NCBI GenBank assembly: GCA_913058145.1
Contig: CAJXQM010000017.1
Location: 1-54,071, forward strand
Source of the DNA: an uncultured Colwellia sp.
GTDB taxonomy: Bacteria; Pseudomonadota; Gammaproteobacteria; Enterobacterales; Alteromonadaceae
Direction: 5' to 3'
DNA length: 54,071 nt
This document shows, piece by piece, positions 9,402-19,894 of this stretch. The notes beneath the pieces are model-generated. The model saw only the letters and a program-made list of their open reading frames with translations. It had not been told where the DNA came from and ran no database searches. The translations under genes were made by a program, and so were the position numbers. Positions within the stretch are counted from its first letter, which is position 1. Each line of letters starts with the position of its first letter.

Positions 9402-10301
9402 ATGAACCCAATTTTTAAACATGGTCCATCCCCACAGCACCGACTTGTATTGGTGCTGTTTTGTTCTGTCTTATTGATCTTTTTTGATTATAAAATGGCA
9501 AGCTTTGAATCAGTACGTGGTTATTTGCAATCGTTAGTCAGTCCATTGCAATATTTGGCCAATACCCCAAAGCAGTTGATGACATGGGCATCGACAAACC
9601 TGATTACCCGTCGACAGTTAATGGTTGAAAACCAACAACACCGTTTTAATGAACTTGGTTTTAACGAAGAAGCAATGCAACTTGATATCCTAAAGCAAGA
9701 AAATGAACGGTTGCGATCTTTACTTGCTTCGCCCTTACGCCGTGAAATAAAGAAAATGGTAGCGGAGGTTATATCGGTAGATAGCGATCCCTACAGCCAC
9801 CAAATAGTGATTAACCGCGGTGCTGGCGATGATGTTTATGAAGGACAACCCGCACTTGATGCTCTTGGTATTGTTGGGCAAATATTACATGTAGGACAAA
9901 CGAGCTCTCGCGTGATACTTATTACGGATATATCACATGCCATACCCGTTAGAGTTCAACGCAATGGCTTAAGATTATTAGCCTCTGGCAGTGGCCAAAT
10001 AGATCGATTAATTCATAATTTTGTTCCACAAAGTGCGGATATAAAAAAAGGTGATTTATTGGTTACTTCTGGTTTAGGAGGCAAATATCCAGAAGGTTAT
10101 CCGGTCTCTATAGTTTCCTTTGTGAGTAACAATGAGTCTAGAGAATTTGTTCAAATATTTAGTACACCAGTAGCGCAAATTGATCGGCTACGATATTTAT
10201 TATTATTGTCAGAAAAAGAACCTCTACATATTTTTTCTCCTAAAACGCGACAAAAACCCTCATCAACAAGTGTAAAAGCGAAAGTAAAGGCTTCAAATTA
10301 A
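9402..10301 (+). CDS. mreC: Rod-shape-determining protein MreC
   Basis: MreC is a bitopic inner-membrane protein whose periplasmic part bridges MreB/MreD to the elongation synthases. A hydrophobic segment (about 15-32, LVLVLFCSVLLIFFDY) is followed by a helical, probably coiled-coil stretch with NEEAMQLDILKQENERLRSLL (about 75-105). The beta-domain follows, with VDSDPYSHQIVINRGAGDDVYEGQ. Length (299) is normal, with a basic C-terminal tail. The stop codon overlaps the mreD start (TAATG), so translation is coupled. The 187 bp before it show no clear terminator or promoter. Confidence 0.96.
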   Translation: MNPIFKHGPSPQHRLVLVLFCSVLLIFFDYKMASFESVRGYLQSLVSPLQYLANTPKQLMTWASTNLITRRQLMVENQQHRFNELGFNEEAMQLDILKQENERLRSLLASPLRREIKKMVAEVISVDSDPYSHQIVINRGAGDDVYEGQPALDALGIVGQILHVGQTSSRVILITDISHAIPVRVQRNGLRLLASGSGQIDRLIHNFVPQSADIKKGDLLVTSGLGGKYPEGYPVSIVSFVSNNESREFVQIFSTPVAQIDRLRYLLLLSEKEPLHIFSPKTRQKPSSTSVKAKVKASN

Positions 10302-10780
10302 TGTTTGCTCATAACGGTGTTATTATTCTTTTCACGTTATTGATCGCTTTAATGGCCAGCATAATGCCGATGCCATTAAGCGCAGATGCTTTTCGTCCTG
10401 ACTGGGTGCTTATTGTATTAATCTATTGGTGTATGGCTTTACCTGGTAGAGTGAATATTATTACTGCATGGGTAATGGGATTTTTATTAGATGTGCTTTT
10501 GGGGTCAGTGTTAGGTGTCCATGCTGCAGCCATGGCAATATCAATCTATATTATTGTAGTAAATCATCAAAAAATACGTAATTTTTCTATTTTACAACAA
10601 GCACTAATTACAGGTGTATTAGCGGCTTTGTATCATTTAGTTGTTTTTTGGTTACAGCGATTTTTAATCGATATTATTTTTCTAACCAGTTACTTATATC
10701 CCGTAGTAACAACGATTATTTTATGGCCTTGGGTATTTTATTTATTACGCAAAGTACGCCGAAATTTTTCTATTAAATAA
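10301..10780 (+). CDS. mreD: Rod-shape-determining protein MreD
   Basis: This 159-residue integral membrane protein is almost wholly hydrophobic, with about five segments. It includes the family's FRPDWVLIVLIYWCMALPGRVNI and GFLLDVLLGSVLGVHA regions. MreD works with MreC in the elongasome of the inner membrane. Its start overlaps the mreC stop, and the maf gene follows after 13 bp. Length is typical. Confidence 0.95.
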   Translation: MFAHNGVIILFTLLIALMASIMPMPLSADAFRPDWVLIVLIYWCMALPGRVNIITAWVMGFLLDVLLGSVLGVHAAAMAISIYIIVVNHQKIRNFSILQQALITGVLAALYHLVVFWLQRFLIDIIFLTSYLYPVVTTIILWPWVFYLLRKVRRNFSIK

Positions 10781-10793
10781 GGCGAGAGTATAA

Positions 10794-11411
10794 ATGATGA
10801 AACAACTGATTCTTGCTTCGCAGTCACCCAGACGAAAAATGCTATTAAAGCAATTAGGATATCAATTTAGCACGTTAGTGGCAGACATTGATGAATCAGT
10901 ATGTGATCATGAAAGTGCTAAAGAATATGTTTTGCGATTAGCTCAAGAAAAAGCGCTTGCTATTTTTGATACTTTAACGGTCGAACAACAAAAGCAATCG
11001 TTAGTGTTGGGCGCGGATACATGTGTAGTTATTGATGGCATAATATTAGGTAAACCAGCAAATGAAGCTGAATGTATTGAAACGCTATTACGCCTTGAAA
11101 ACAATCAGCATCAAGTGTTAACTGCTATTGCGGTAGCCGGCTATAAAGCAGTAAATACAACGGATGTACCTAGTAAGATAATTGAGACGAAAGTAAACTT
11201 TAAAGCGTTAACGGTAAGTGAAATTAAACGTTATTGGCAAACCGGTGAACCTTGTGACAAAGCGGGTGCATATGCCATTCAAGGCATAGGAGGCCAGTTT
11301 GTCACGAAAATTAATGGCAGTTATTCTGCAGTGGTAGGTTTGCCTTTATATGAAACAACACAGTTATTAGCTAAATCAGGTTTACCAACGACTATACAAA
11401 ATAATAGTTAG
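10794..11411 (+). CDS. Maf-family nucleotide pyrophosphatase (dTTP/UTP type, YhdE)
   Basis: This 205-residue protein opens with the Maf signature ILASQSPRRKMLLKQLG. It contains GADTCVVIDG and ILGKPANEAE and ends with the GGQFVTKINGSYSAVVGLPLYET block. Maf proteins hydrolyse non-canonical or canonical nucleoside triphosphates to monophosphates. The YhdE subgroup, encoded next to mreBCD as here, prefers dTTP and UTP. It lies 13 bp after mreD and 51 bp before rng. Two ATG codons are adjacent (10794, 10797) and either could be used. Confidence 0.93.
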   Translation: MMKQLILASQSPRRKMLLKQLGYQFSTLVADIDESVCDHESAKEYVLRLAQEKALAIFDTLTVEQQKQSLVLGADTCVVIDGIILGKPANEAECIETLLRLENNQHQVLTAIAVAGYKAVNTTDVPSKIIETKVNFKALTVSEIKRYWQTGEPCDKAGAYAIQGIGGQFVTKINGSYSAVVGLPLYETTQLLAKSGLPTTIQNNS

Positions 11412-11462
11412 TTAGTACTAAAACACCTATGCGCGATAAAAATACCAAGGATCAAAAGCAAG

Positions 11463-12920
11463 ATGAGCAGTGAATTATTAATCAATGTAACTCCCACTGA
11501 AACACGGGTCGCTTTAATTGAACATGGCTCTTTGCAAGAAGTTCATATTGAGCGCGAAGCGAAACGTGGCATTGTAGGGAATATATATTTAGGAAAAGTT
11601 ATACGAGTATTACCAGGTATGCAAGCCGCTTTTATTGATATTGGTTTAGATAAAGCCGCTTTTCTCCATGCATCAGACATTAACTCGAAACTTATTTTAA
11701 AAGAAGAAACACAGCAAGTTCCTGATATTCGTGCTTTAGTCCATGAAGGACAACATATTATGGTACAAGTGGTGAAAGACCCTCTTGGTTCAAAAGGTGC
11801 ACGTTTAACCACCGATATTACTATTGCCTCTCGTTATCTAGTCTTAATGCCACATGCTACCCATGCCGGAATTTCTCAACGTATTGAAGATGCACAAGAG
11901 CGTAAACGTCTAAAAGAAATAGTTAGTCCTTATTGTGATGAGCAGCAGGGTTTTATTGTTCGTACGGCAGGTGAAGGCGCAGGCGAAGAAGAACTTAAAC
12001 ACGATGCCGAGTTTTTACGCCGTGTTTGGAAAAAAGTACAAGAGCGTAAACAACGTAAACAGGTTGATATGCCGTTATATCAAGATTTATCATTATCGTT
12101 GCGAGTATTGCGAGATTTTGTTGGTGTTGATTTTGAGCGCATTCGCATTGACTCTAAACTTACTTATGATCAATTAGTCCTTTTTACCGAAGAATTTGTG
12201 CCTGAACTAACACAGGTAATGGAATACTACCCTGGTGAACGACCTATTTTTGATTTATTTTCAGTTGAGGTTGAAATACAACGTGCCTTGCATCGTAAGA
12301 TTGAATTAAAGTCGGGCGGTTATTTAATTATTGATCAAACAGAAGCAATGACTACAATTGATATTAATACAGGCGCTTTTGTTGGCCATCGTAACCTTGA
12401 AGATACAATTTTTAGCACAAATGTTGAAGCCACACAGGCTATTGCTAGACAGCTTCGGTTAAGAAATTTAGGCGGAATTATCATTGTCGATTTTATTGAT
12501 ATGCATAATGAAGATCATAAACGGCGTGTGTTAAGTAGTTTAGAAATGGCTATGTCTAGAGATAATGTTAAATTTAGTGTGCAAGGTTTTTCTTCACTGG
12601 GTTTGGTAGAAATGACACGCAAGCGCACCCGTGAAAGTTTAGAACATGTATTGTGTGGTGAATGCCCGACCTGTACTGGGCGAGGTAATCTAAAGACGGT
12701 AGAAACTGTTTGTTTTGAAATTTTACGTGAAATTGTGCGAGTCAATCGTGCTCACGATGCGGATAAATTTATTGTTTATGCATCGTCTTTGGTTAGCGAC
12801 TTTCTTGTCAATGATGAATTTCATAGCCTTGCCGAGGTTGAAGTGTTTATTGGTAAATCCATAAAAGTAAAAACAGAAACGATGTATTCTCAAGAGCAGT
12901 TTGATGTGGTGATGATGTAG
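11463..12920 (+). CDS. rng: Ribonuclease G
   Basis: This 485-residue endoribonuclease of the RNase E/G family matures the 5' end of 16S rRNA and degrades some mRNAs. It has the N-terminal S1-like domain (GNIYLGKVIRVLPGMQAAFIDIG). The catalytic region shows MTTIDINTGAFVG and GGIIIVDFIDM, carrying the metal-binding aspartates. The Zn-link segment (CGECPTCTGRG) follows FSSLGLVEMTRKR. Length matches RNase G, and it lacks the C-terminal scaffold of RNase E. It sits in the conserved mre-maf-rng-yhdP order. Confidence 0.97.
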   Translation: MSSELLINVTPTETRVALIEHGSLQEVHIEREAKRGIVGNIYLGKVIRVLPGMQAAFIDIGLDKAAFLHASDINSKLILKEETQQVPDIRALVHEGQHIMVQVVKDPLGSKGARLTTDITIASRYLVLMPHATHAGISQRIEDAQERKRLKEIVSPYCDEQQGFIVRTAGEGAGEEELKHDAEFLRRVWKKVQERKQRKQVDMPLYQDLSLSLRVLRDFVGVDFERIRIDSKLTYDQLVLFTEEFVPELTQVMEYYPGERPIFDLFSVEVEIQRALHRKIELKSGGYLIIDQTEAMTTIDINTGAFVGHRNLEDTIFSTNVEATQAIARQLRLRNLGGIIIVDFIDMHNEDHKRRVLSSLEMAMSRDNVKFSVQGFSSLGLVEMTRKRTRESLEHVLCGECPTCTGRGNLKTVETVCFEILREIVRVNRAHDADKFIVYASSLVSDFLVNDEFHSLAEVEVFIGKSIKVKTETMYSQEQFDVVMM

Positions 12921-12955
12921 TGAAAAGCTACATATTTTTAGGAAAGTAATTACAA

Positions 12956-15900
12956 ATGTCCATTGCAAGCGTCTCTAATCGTTGGCTAAATCGTCTTTAT
13001 AAAATACTCGCTATTATGCTGGTATGCTTGGTGGTGTTAATTAGCGCTTTTCGTTTGCTATTACCTTATGTTGAAAATTATCGTCAAGATTTTCAAGACT
13101 ATATAAACAATAATAATCACACTAATTTTGTTATTGGTGGACTAGGTATGAGTTGGGGAGGCTCTGGCCTAACGTTAATTGCTAATCAAGTAACGCTAAT
13201 TGAGTCCGAAGATGTCCATATTACTATTGAACATATAGAAATGCAGGTTGATTTTTGGGCAACAATAACGAATCAACAACTGATTTCAAGTAATTTGATT
13301 TTAGATGGCGCAATAGTCAATATTGATCAACATGTGTGGAGCTCACAAGGTGGCAAAAATAACAATACAACACAAAAAAAATATTTCTCAAACGTAAACA
13401 AAAAACCAAGTGATTTTCAGAAAATATCAGCTATATTTTTAAATCGAATTAATCGTTTTTCCTTACGAAATAGTCAAATATCCATCCATAATGATACGAT
13501 TGAACGTAGTTTTCATATTAATAATTTATTTTGGCTAAATAATGGCGTTAGACATCAAGCGCAAGGTAACATTATTGTTAACGAATTAAGTAGCAATAAT
13601 CTTAGTTTAAAAATAGATATTAAGGGTTCTTCGGTCGATAAGCTAACAGGTTTAATATATGTTGAGGCCAATCATATTGACATTACACCTTGGCTTGATA
13701 GTATTTTAGTACTCGATAATGATAATACTCAAGCTGATATTGGTTTTTCTGCTTGGTTAAAAGTAAAAGCAGGTAGTATTGAACGTCTACAGGTTACTTT
13801 GCATGAAAATCAGATCAGTTGGCAAACCGCAGGTAAAGAGCATGATTTAGCACTAGGTGCAGGGCAGTTATTATTAGTTAAAGGTAAGAAAAAAGAAAAC
13901 TTTGAATTGTATAGTACACCACTTTCATTACAATTTAACAAAGAAGAAAAAAAAGAATATATTGTACAATTAAATAGAAAAGCTGAGGAACTTTCAATTT
14001 ATTTGTCTGCTTTTGATCTCGCGTTAATTAGCCAAGTATCACCTTTATTGATCAGTACTGAGGGGACGCATGAGCTCTTGTCTGAATTAACTATTCGTGG
14101 CGAGGCAAATGAAATATATTTCAACAAAACAGCGGGTAAAATAAAGTTATTAGCAAACGTCACAGACACATCAACTCTCTATAGTCAGGGAATTCCGGGT
14201 ATAAATAACCTCTCAGGGCAATTAAGTTATGCTGAGCAAAATTTGCACCTTAAATTAGTAGCCACACAAGGAGCATTAGATTTTAATCAACATTTTATTG
14301 CGCCCATTCCATACCAATCACTTAGCGCTACTGTTGATTTATCTTTTGTTAACCAAGATTGGAAATTGGCAGTTAATGATATCGCCTTAAGCTCAAGTGA
14401 GCTGAAGTTAACGGCTGATTTAGCTATCGAATCGCTTAAAAACACTAATACAAATATGTCATTATTAGCGAGTATTACCGATGTAGATGTCAGTAAAACC
14501 GGACATTATTACCCACTAACCTCGATGAGCAGTAACTTAGTTGGTTATCTTAATAATGCGTTAATTGACGGAAAAGTAACGCAAGCACAAGTGTTATTTA
14601 ATGGACCTTTGGCTAAGTTTCCCTTTAACGATAATGCGGGTGTTTTTATTGTTGATGCCGAATTAGAAGATGCTACTTTTGAATTTGATGATGAGTGGCC
14701 ATCAATAACCACTTTTTCAGCAAATTTAAATTTTACTAATAACAGCATGTTAATTACTGGCCGTTCAGGACGTTTAGCAGGGCTTGATGTAAATGGCGTG
14801 CAAGCAGCTATTGATGATTTAGGTAATGAACAAACACTTGTGTTAGACACCTTGATTAAGCCCTTTCCGGCAAGTCTGATTGCAAACTTAATATCTCAAA
14901 GTCCATTAAAAGACAGTGTCGGTAATGTGTTAGGACAATTACAAGCGAGTGGCGATATTAATGGAAAATTCCATTTAAACTTACCGTTGAATGCAACGGA
15001 AAAAGTACTTGCGAGTGGTTTCATAAACTTTATTGATAATTATATTGCTTTGCAAACACCACAGATGAATTTTAGTCAAGTAACGGGTCAGCTGAACTTT
15101 GAAAATGATAAGTTATCGACTAAGAATTTATCAGTAAACTGGCAAGGTTTGCCGCTTAAATTAGTGGTAGAGGGAGAAGATAAAGCGGGATATTATGATA
15201 CTAATATTGCGATAATAGCTGATTGGCAAGCTGATTCTTGGAAACAACATATCTCACCGAGTTTGAAAAAATATTTTGATGGTCAATTAAAGTTACACGG
15301 TGATTTATCACTATATCAACATCATAACGGCGGTGTTTCATATCTATTTACTATTGAATCAAATTTACAAGAAACACAGCTCAATCTTCCAAGACCATAC
15401 AATAAAGTTCAGCAAGTAAAAGTACCGTTAAAAATTGCTGTGATGGGCCAGTTAGAACACTCAAATTTTAATGCTTCTTATGGCGATGAATTAAGCTTTT
15501 ATGGTGTCTTAGATCATGATACTAGTCATTTCTCTCGTGCTCATATCGTATTAGGTAATGAAAAAATGCTTTTACCAACAGATGGTTTTCATATAACCAC
15601 TCAACTTGCACAAGCAGATTTTAATGTCTGGCAACCTCTGATCAGCGATATTATTGATACTGTTTCTGCCGTTGAGGCCACTAAAAGTCCTAAAGGACTT
15701 GTAGAAAAATCATCTTCTTTGTTTCCTACACCTGAACGTATTCGAGGAAGCATCACTCAAGTAGATCTTTTAGGACAAACATTAAACAATGTTTCTTTCA
15801 ATTTATTAGATAAAACGCACTGGTGGTTATTAGAACTGAATGCTAAAGAGATACGTAGTCGAATTAAATTTTACCCCGATTGGTTAGAGCAGGGAGTTGA

Positions 15901-17008
15901 TATTAATGCAGACTTCATTCATTTAACAACTAATATTAAGCACCACATAGGGAAAAATACTCAAAAAACTATATCATCATCATTAACGGATGATAATGTA
16001 TTTGAAAATATGCCAAAAATCAATTTACATTGTGATCACTGTCAAATTGATGAATTAAATTTAGGACAAGTTAATTTATCTTTAACGCGCCGTGGGCAAG
16101 ATGTTATTGAAATTGAGCACTTCAATGCTAAACGTGATCAGGCTCAATTTAACTTAGCGGGGCAATGGCAAAAAAATGATAAAGTAAACATGACCAGCGT
16201 GACAGCTAATTTGTCCTTAAAAGATATTGAATATGAATTAGATCAGTTAGGTTACGGTTCTATTATCCGTGATAGTGGTGGTAAATTAAACGTTGATCTA
16301 AATTGGCAAGGTGGGCCACATGATATTAATGTTACAAATATTAATGGTGAACTTAATGCTATAATTGATGATGGGTATTTAGCTGAAGTTAGCGACAAAG
16401 CACGGATTTTTTCGGTGTTAAGTTTGCAGTCTATCGTGAGAAAGTTAACCTTAGATTTTCGCGATATCTTTAGTGATGGTATGTTTTATAAAAATATGAA
16501 AGGTGATTATCATATAAAAGAAGGTGTATTATATACAGATAACACACGTATGAATGGCACTGCAGGTAATTTATATATTAAAGGTAATACCAGCTTTGTT
16601 ACGAATACCCTTGATTATAAAATGTCGTACAAACCCAATCTTACTTCAAGCTTACCTGTATTAGCGTGGATCGCGACACTCAATCCAATGGTATTTTTAG
16701 CTGGAGTAGCTATTGATCAAGTGATTACTTCTCAAGTTGTTTCTGAATTGGATTTTGAGCTTACAGGTAGTGTTAACGAGCCTAATTTTCAAGAAGTTAA
16801 TCGTAAAAGCAGAGATGTGAGTGTCGGTCGTTCTTCCCCTCCAAAGTTTATTGATAATATCGAAAACAATAATATAAAAGAAAAAGATGACGTTAATAAC
16901 AAAGAGATTGAACAGTATTTACCACCTTTGCAATATAATAAGTATAAAGCTGATGAACAGAAGCTATTTAAAGAAAGTAATCATCTAGATGAAAAAAACA
17001 ATGGTTAA
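12956..17008 (+). CDS. yhdP: YhdP, AsmA-like envelope lipid transport protein
   Basis: This very large protein (1350 residues) has one N-terminal transmembrane segment (about 14-36, ILAIMLVCLVVLISAFRLLL). A long periplasmic beta-rich body follows, with repeated 'DL-G-G--L' style strands typical of AsmA/TIGR02099 proteins. The conserved C-terminal part (ARIFSVLSLQSIVRKLTLDF and PVLAWIATLNPMVFLAGVAIDQV) is the family hallmark. YhdP, with TamB and YdbH, is implicated in moving phospholipid to the outer membrane. The last ~75 residues are polar and low in complexity. It follows rng after 36 bp and overlaps the nitrilase gene. Confidence 0.94.
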   Translation: MSIASVSNRWLNRLYKILAIMLVCLVVLISAFRLLLPYVENYRQDFQDYINNNNHTNFVIGGLGMSWGGSGLTLIANQVTLIESEDVHITIEHIEMQVDFWATITNQQLISSNLILDGAIVNIDQHVWSSQGGKNNNTTQKKYFSNVNKKPSDFQKISAIFLNRINRFSLRNSQISIHNDTIERSFHINNLFWLNNGVRHQAQGNIIVNELSSNNLSLKIDIKGSSVDKLTGLIYVEANHIDITPWLDSILVLDNDNTQADIGFSAWLKVKAGSIERLQVTLHENQISWQTAGKEHDLALGAGQLLLVKGKKKENFELYSTPLSLQFNKEEKKEYIVQLNRKAEELSIYLSAFDLALISQVSPLLISTEGTHELLSELTIRGEANEIYFNKTAGKIKLLANVTDTSTLYSQGIPGINNLSGQLSYAEQNLHLKLVATQGALDFNQHFIAPIPYQSLSATVDLSFVNQDWKLAVNDIALSSSELKLTADLAIESLKNTNTNMSLLASITDVDVSKTGHYYPLTSMSSNLVGYLNNALIDGKVTQAQVLFNGPLAKFPFNDNAGVFIVDAELEDATFEFDDEWPSITTFSANLNFTNNSMLITGRSGRLAGLDVNGVQAAIDDLGNEQTLVLDTLIKPFPASLIANLISQSPLKDSVGNVLGQLQASGDINGKFHLNLPLNATEKVLASGFINFIDNYIALQTPQMNFSQVTGQLNFENDKLSTKNLSVNWQGLPLKLVVEGEDKAGYYDTNIAIIADWQADSWKQHISPSLKKYFDGQLKLHGDLSLYQHHNGGVSYLFTIESNLQETQLNLPRPYNKVQQVKVPLKIAVMGQLEHSNFNASYGDELSFYGVLDHDTSHFSRAHIVLGNEKMLLPTDGFHITTQLAQADFNVWQPLISDIIDTVSAVEATKSPKGLVEKSSSLFPTPERIRGSITQVDLLGQTLNNVSFNLLDKTHWWLLELNAKEIRSRIKFYPDWLEQGVDINADFIHLTTNIKHHIGKNTQKTISSSLTDDNVFENMPKINLHCDHCQIDELNLGQVNLSLTRRGQDVIEIEHFNAKRDQAQFNLAGQWQKNDKVNMTSVTANLSLKDIEYELDQLGYGSIIRDSGGKLNVDLNWQGGPHDINVTNINGELNAIIDDGYLAEVSDKARIFSVLSLQSIVRKLTLDFRDIFSDGMFYKNMKGDYHIKEGVLYTDNTRMNGTAGNLYIKGNTSFVTNTLDYKMSYKPNLTSSLPVLAWIATLNPMVFLAGVAIDQVITSQVVSELDFELTGSVNEPNFQEVNRKSRDVSVGRSSPPKFIDNIENNNIKEKDDVNNKEIEQYLPPLQYNKYKADEQKLFKESNHLDEKNNG

Positions 17009-17831
17009 AATCAGCGCTATTCAACTTAACTCTACGCCAAATGTTGAGCAAAATATTCAGACTATTGCTAACCAGTTAGCGAAATTAACACAAACATCCA
17101 ACAGTGAAGAAGTTGATCACATTGTTGTGCTGCCAGAGTGTTGTTTGTTTTTTGGTGTTAGTGATCAGGCTCAGTTATCGCTAGCTCAGAGATCAAAAAG
17201 TCATAATGAACTGCAATACTCCTTAAGTCAGTTAGCCAAGCAATACAAAGTTACCCTTATTGGCGGAACCATTCCGATAATAACTGATGGTGGTAATAAA
17301 TTCACCAATACTAGCTGTGCTTTTAATTCACTCGGTGAACTGATAACGACTTATGATAAAATTCATTTGTTTGATGTAAATGTTGCAGATAATGCAAAGA
17401 CTTATTGTGAATCCCGTTATACTAAAGCAGGTAATAAGGCTTGCATAGCCAAAACCCCCTTGGCAACTATTGGTTTGTCGGTATGTTTTGATATTCGCTT
17501 TCCACTTTTGTATCAAAGACTTAGCGAACTAGGCGCGGATATTATCACCGTACCTAGCGCATTTACTCGTGTAACCGGTAAGGTACATTGGCAAACATTG
17601 CTGCAAGCAAGAGCGATTGAAAACCAAGTTTACATTATTGCTGCAGGACAAGAAGGTGTGCATGCTAACGGGCGAGAAACATGGGGACATTCAATGATCA
17701 TAAGCCCTTGGGGTGAAATTTTATCCTGCATTGAACAAGGAGAAGGGATTATTACTAGCGACTTTATTCCCTCAGAAATACAGAGAATACGAACAAGTAT
17801 GCCACTAAAGCATGCTTTAATATCCAATTAA
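16989..17831 (+). CDS. Nitrilase-superfamily carbon-nitrogen hydrolase
   Basis: This protein of about 280 residues shows the full catalytic triad of the nitrilase fold: E50 (VVLPECCLF), K124 (TYDKIHLFDV) and C166 (GLSVCFDIRFP). Overall it is closest to the Nit1/omega-amidase-like branch that includes deaminated glutathione amidase, a metabolite-repair enzyme. The substrate is not certain. The gene begins inside the end of yhdP (20 bp overlap); a second ATG at 17001 would give MVKISAIQLN and an 8 bp overlap. It ends 14 bp before tldD. A nitrilase between yhdP and tldD is a common arrangement in gammaproteobacteria. Confidence 0.88.
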   Translation: MKKTMVKISAIQLNSTPNVEQNIQTIANQLAKLTQTSNSEEVDHIVVLPECCLFFGVSDQAQLSLAQRSKSHNELQYSLSQLAKQYKVTLIGGTIPIITDGGNKFTNTSCAFNSLGELITTYDKIHLFDVNVADNAKTYCESRYTKAGNKACIAKTPLATIGLSVCFDIRFPLLYQRLSELGADIITVPSAFTRVTGKVHWQTLLQARAIENQVYIIAAGQEGVHANGRETWGHSMIISPWGEILSCIEQGEGIITSDFIPSEIQRIRTSMPLKHALISN

Positions 17832-17845
17832 AAATCGAGTTTTAA

Positions 17846-19300
17846 ATGAATAATGTTGAGCAAACCCTGTTAGCCGATAGCCATATCGATGATGCTATTT
17901 TATCTAAAACATTAAATAGCATGATGGGAAGACAAGTAAATTTTGCTGATTTATATTTTCAGTCTAGCCAACATGAATCTTGGATGCTTGAAGATGGGAT
18001 AGTTAAAGAAGGCTCATACAATATGGAGCGAGGAGTTGGCGTACGTGCAATCTCTGGTGAGAAAACAGGTTTTGCATATTCGGATGATATTTCTCCCTTA
18101 GCACTTCAGCAAGCTGCAGATGCGGCTAAAGGGATCGCTGATAGCGGTAATGGTACACAAGTTCAGGCATTTAAACGCCAATCACCGATTAAAATTTATC
18201 AAACAGTTGAACCGCTGGGTAGCTTAACACAAGAGCAAAAAATTGATTTGTTACATCAAGTTGAAACACATGCTAGACAGGTAGACAGTCGAGTAAGTCA
18301 GGTCATAGTCAGCTTATCAGGTGTGCATGAAAAGATACTAGTTGCTGCTAGTGATGGTTCATATGGCACCGACATTCGTCCATTAGTGCGTTTGAACTGT
18401 TCAGTATTAGTAGAAGAAAATGGTAAGCGTGAACGTGCGAGTGCGGGTGGTGGTGCTAGAACTGATTACAGCTACTTCTTTGAATCAGAATGTAATGCCA
18501 CCGGACAAGAAAAAGCTCGTTATTTAACTTATGCTGAAGAAGCAGTTCGTCAAGCCTTGGTTAATTTAGTTGCTGTGGATGCACCTGCGGGAACCTTTCC
18601 TATAGTACTAGGCGCGGGTTGGCCTGGCGTATTATTACATGAAGCGGTTGGGCATGGCTTAGAGGGTGACTTTAATCGTAAAGGTTCATCAGCTTTTTCA
18701 GGAAAAATTGGTCAACAAGTTGCTTCAACCCTTTGTACTATTGTTGATGATGGCACAATGGAAAATCGTCGGGGCTCAGTTAACATTGATGATGAAGGTA
18801 CACCGGGACAATATAATGTATTGATTGAAAAAGGCATTTTAAAAGGCTACATGCAAGATAAGCATAATGCGGAATTAATGGGCGTTAAGCCGACGGGTAA
18901 TGGTCGTCGTGAATCTTATGCTCATTTACCTATGCCACGTATGACCAATACTTATATGCTGGCAGGAGAGTCTAGCCCTGAAGATATTATTAAATCGGTG
19001 AAGAAAGGCATTTATGCACCAAATTTTGCTGGTGGGCAAGTAGATATTACTTCAGGAAAATTTGTTTTTACTAGTTCAGAAGCTTATTTAATTGAAAACG
19101 GCGAAATCACCACCCCAATTAAAGGGGCTACTTTAATTGGTAGCGGCCCAGAAGCAATGAAAAAAGTGTCTATGGTGGGTAACGACCTTAAGCTAGATGC
19201 GGGTGTTGGGGTGTGCGGTAAAGATGGCCAAAGCGTGCCTGTAGGTGTTGGCCAACCGACATTAAAAATTGATGAAATGACTATTGGTGGAACACAATAG
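17846..19300 (+). CDS. tldD: Metalloprotease subunit TldD
   Basis: TldD is the catalytic subunit of the TldD/TldE (PmbA) heterodimeric peptidase, which in E. coli trims microcin B17 and degrades the CcdA antitoxin. The metal-binding motif HEAVGH is at 265-270, followed by [20 protein letters not shown]. Length (484) is normal. Its partner pmbA lies only 690 bp downstream, separated by yjgA on the other strand and by a REP-like hairpin, so the two subunit genes are close but not in one operon. Confidence 0.97.
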   Translation: MNNVEQTLLADSHIDDAILSKTLNSMMGRQVNFADLYFQSSQHESWMLEDGIVKEGSYNMERGVGVRAISGEKTGFAYSDDISPLALQQAADAAKGIADSGNGTQVQAFKRQSPIKIYQTVEPLGSLTQEQKIDLLHQVETHARQVDSRVSQVIVSLSGVHEKILVAASDGSYGTDIRPLVRLNCSVLVEENGKRERASAGGGARTDYSYFFESECNATGQEKARYLTYAEEAVRQALVNLVAVDAPAGTFPIVLGAGWPGVLLHEAVGHGLEGDFNRKGSSAFSGKIGQQVASTLCTIVDDGTMENRRGSVNIDDEGTPGQYNVLIEKGILKGYMQDKHNAELMGVKPTGNGRRESYAHLPMPRMTNTYMLAGESSPEDIIKSVKKGIYAPNFAGGQVDITSGKFVFTSSEAYLIENGEITTPIKGATLIGSGPEAMKKVSMVGNDLKLDAGVGVCGKDGQSVPVGVGQPTLKIDEMTIGGTQ

Positions 19301-19306
19301 ACACGT

Positions 19307-19368
19307 CCTTCGACAGGCTCAGGATGAACGGGAATGTCCGTCTGCCCTGAGCGCGAAGCAGTCGAAGG
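19307..19368. repeat. REP-like imperfect palindrome between tldD and yjgA
   Basis: Outer arms CCTTCGAC (19307-19314) and GTCGAAGG (19361-19368) enclose inner arms CTCAGG (19318-19323) and CCTGAG (19346-19351) and a central CGG/CCG. The RNA would form one long interrupted hairpin. It fills nearly the whole gap between the convergent tldD and yjgA stops. It is the two-arm form of the repeat seen once at 77-102, and may protect or terminate both transcripts. Confidence 0.7.
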
Positions 19369-19369
19369 G

Positions 19370-19894
19370 TTAACTATATTCTTTCAAGTAAGTGAACAAA
19401 TTACGGTAATGTTTACCTAATTTTTCTGCCTTTTTCTCTTTAGCTGCGTTACGAACCAACTGTTTAAGTTTTTGTCGCTCCATTTTTTCAAACTCAGTTA
19501 ATAATGCTTCTATAGCCTCACTGCCTTGTTCAATTAATTCATCTCTTAAGTTTTCTAAACGTGTAAATTTAGACGTTTCTTGTTGATGCTTGTTTGCCAT
19601 TACATCAATAGCTTGATGAATAGGAGCAAGATCAGTTTCCACTAATATTTTGGCAATATGACGAATATGACGACGTAGCGCTTCATTCTTATTTCTAATT
19701 TTATCAGCCACAATCATCGCGTATTTAAGATCTTCGGATAGCGGTAATCGGCTTCGTTGATGTTTAGACATCTCTACTAATTTTTGACCAAAATCCTGCA
19801 ATTGATGCATTTCTCTTTTTATTTCGGTTTTACTCTTCAATTCTTGGTCTATTTCCGATGATAAGTCGTCGATATCGTTGGCTGACTGGGGCAT
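19370..19894 (-). CDS. yjgA: Ribosome-associated protein YjgA (DarP)
   Basis: This highly charged helical protein of 174 residues carries the family features: KSKTEIKREMHQLQDFGQKL, then RIRNK-like and RRHIRHIAKIL segments, and a LRNLFTYLKEY-like end (HYRNLFTYLKEYS). YjgA/DarP binds late 50S precursors and helps peptidyl-transferase centre maturation. The acidic N-terminus (NDIDDLSSEIDQEL) is usual. It is convergent with tldD and divergent from pmbA, a linkage to pmbA that is widely conserved. Confidence 0.93.
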   Translation of the reverse strand: MPQSANDIDDLSSEIDQELKSKTEIKREMHQLQDFGQKLVEMSKHQRSRLPLSEDLKYAMIVADKIRNKNEALRRHIRHIAKILVETDLAPIHQAIDVMANKHQQETSKFTRLENLRDELIEQGSEAIEALLTEFEKMERQKLKQLVRNAAKEKKAEKLGKHYRNLFTYLKEYS

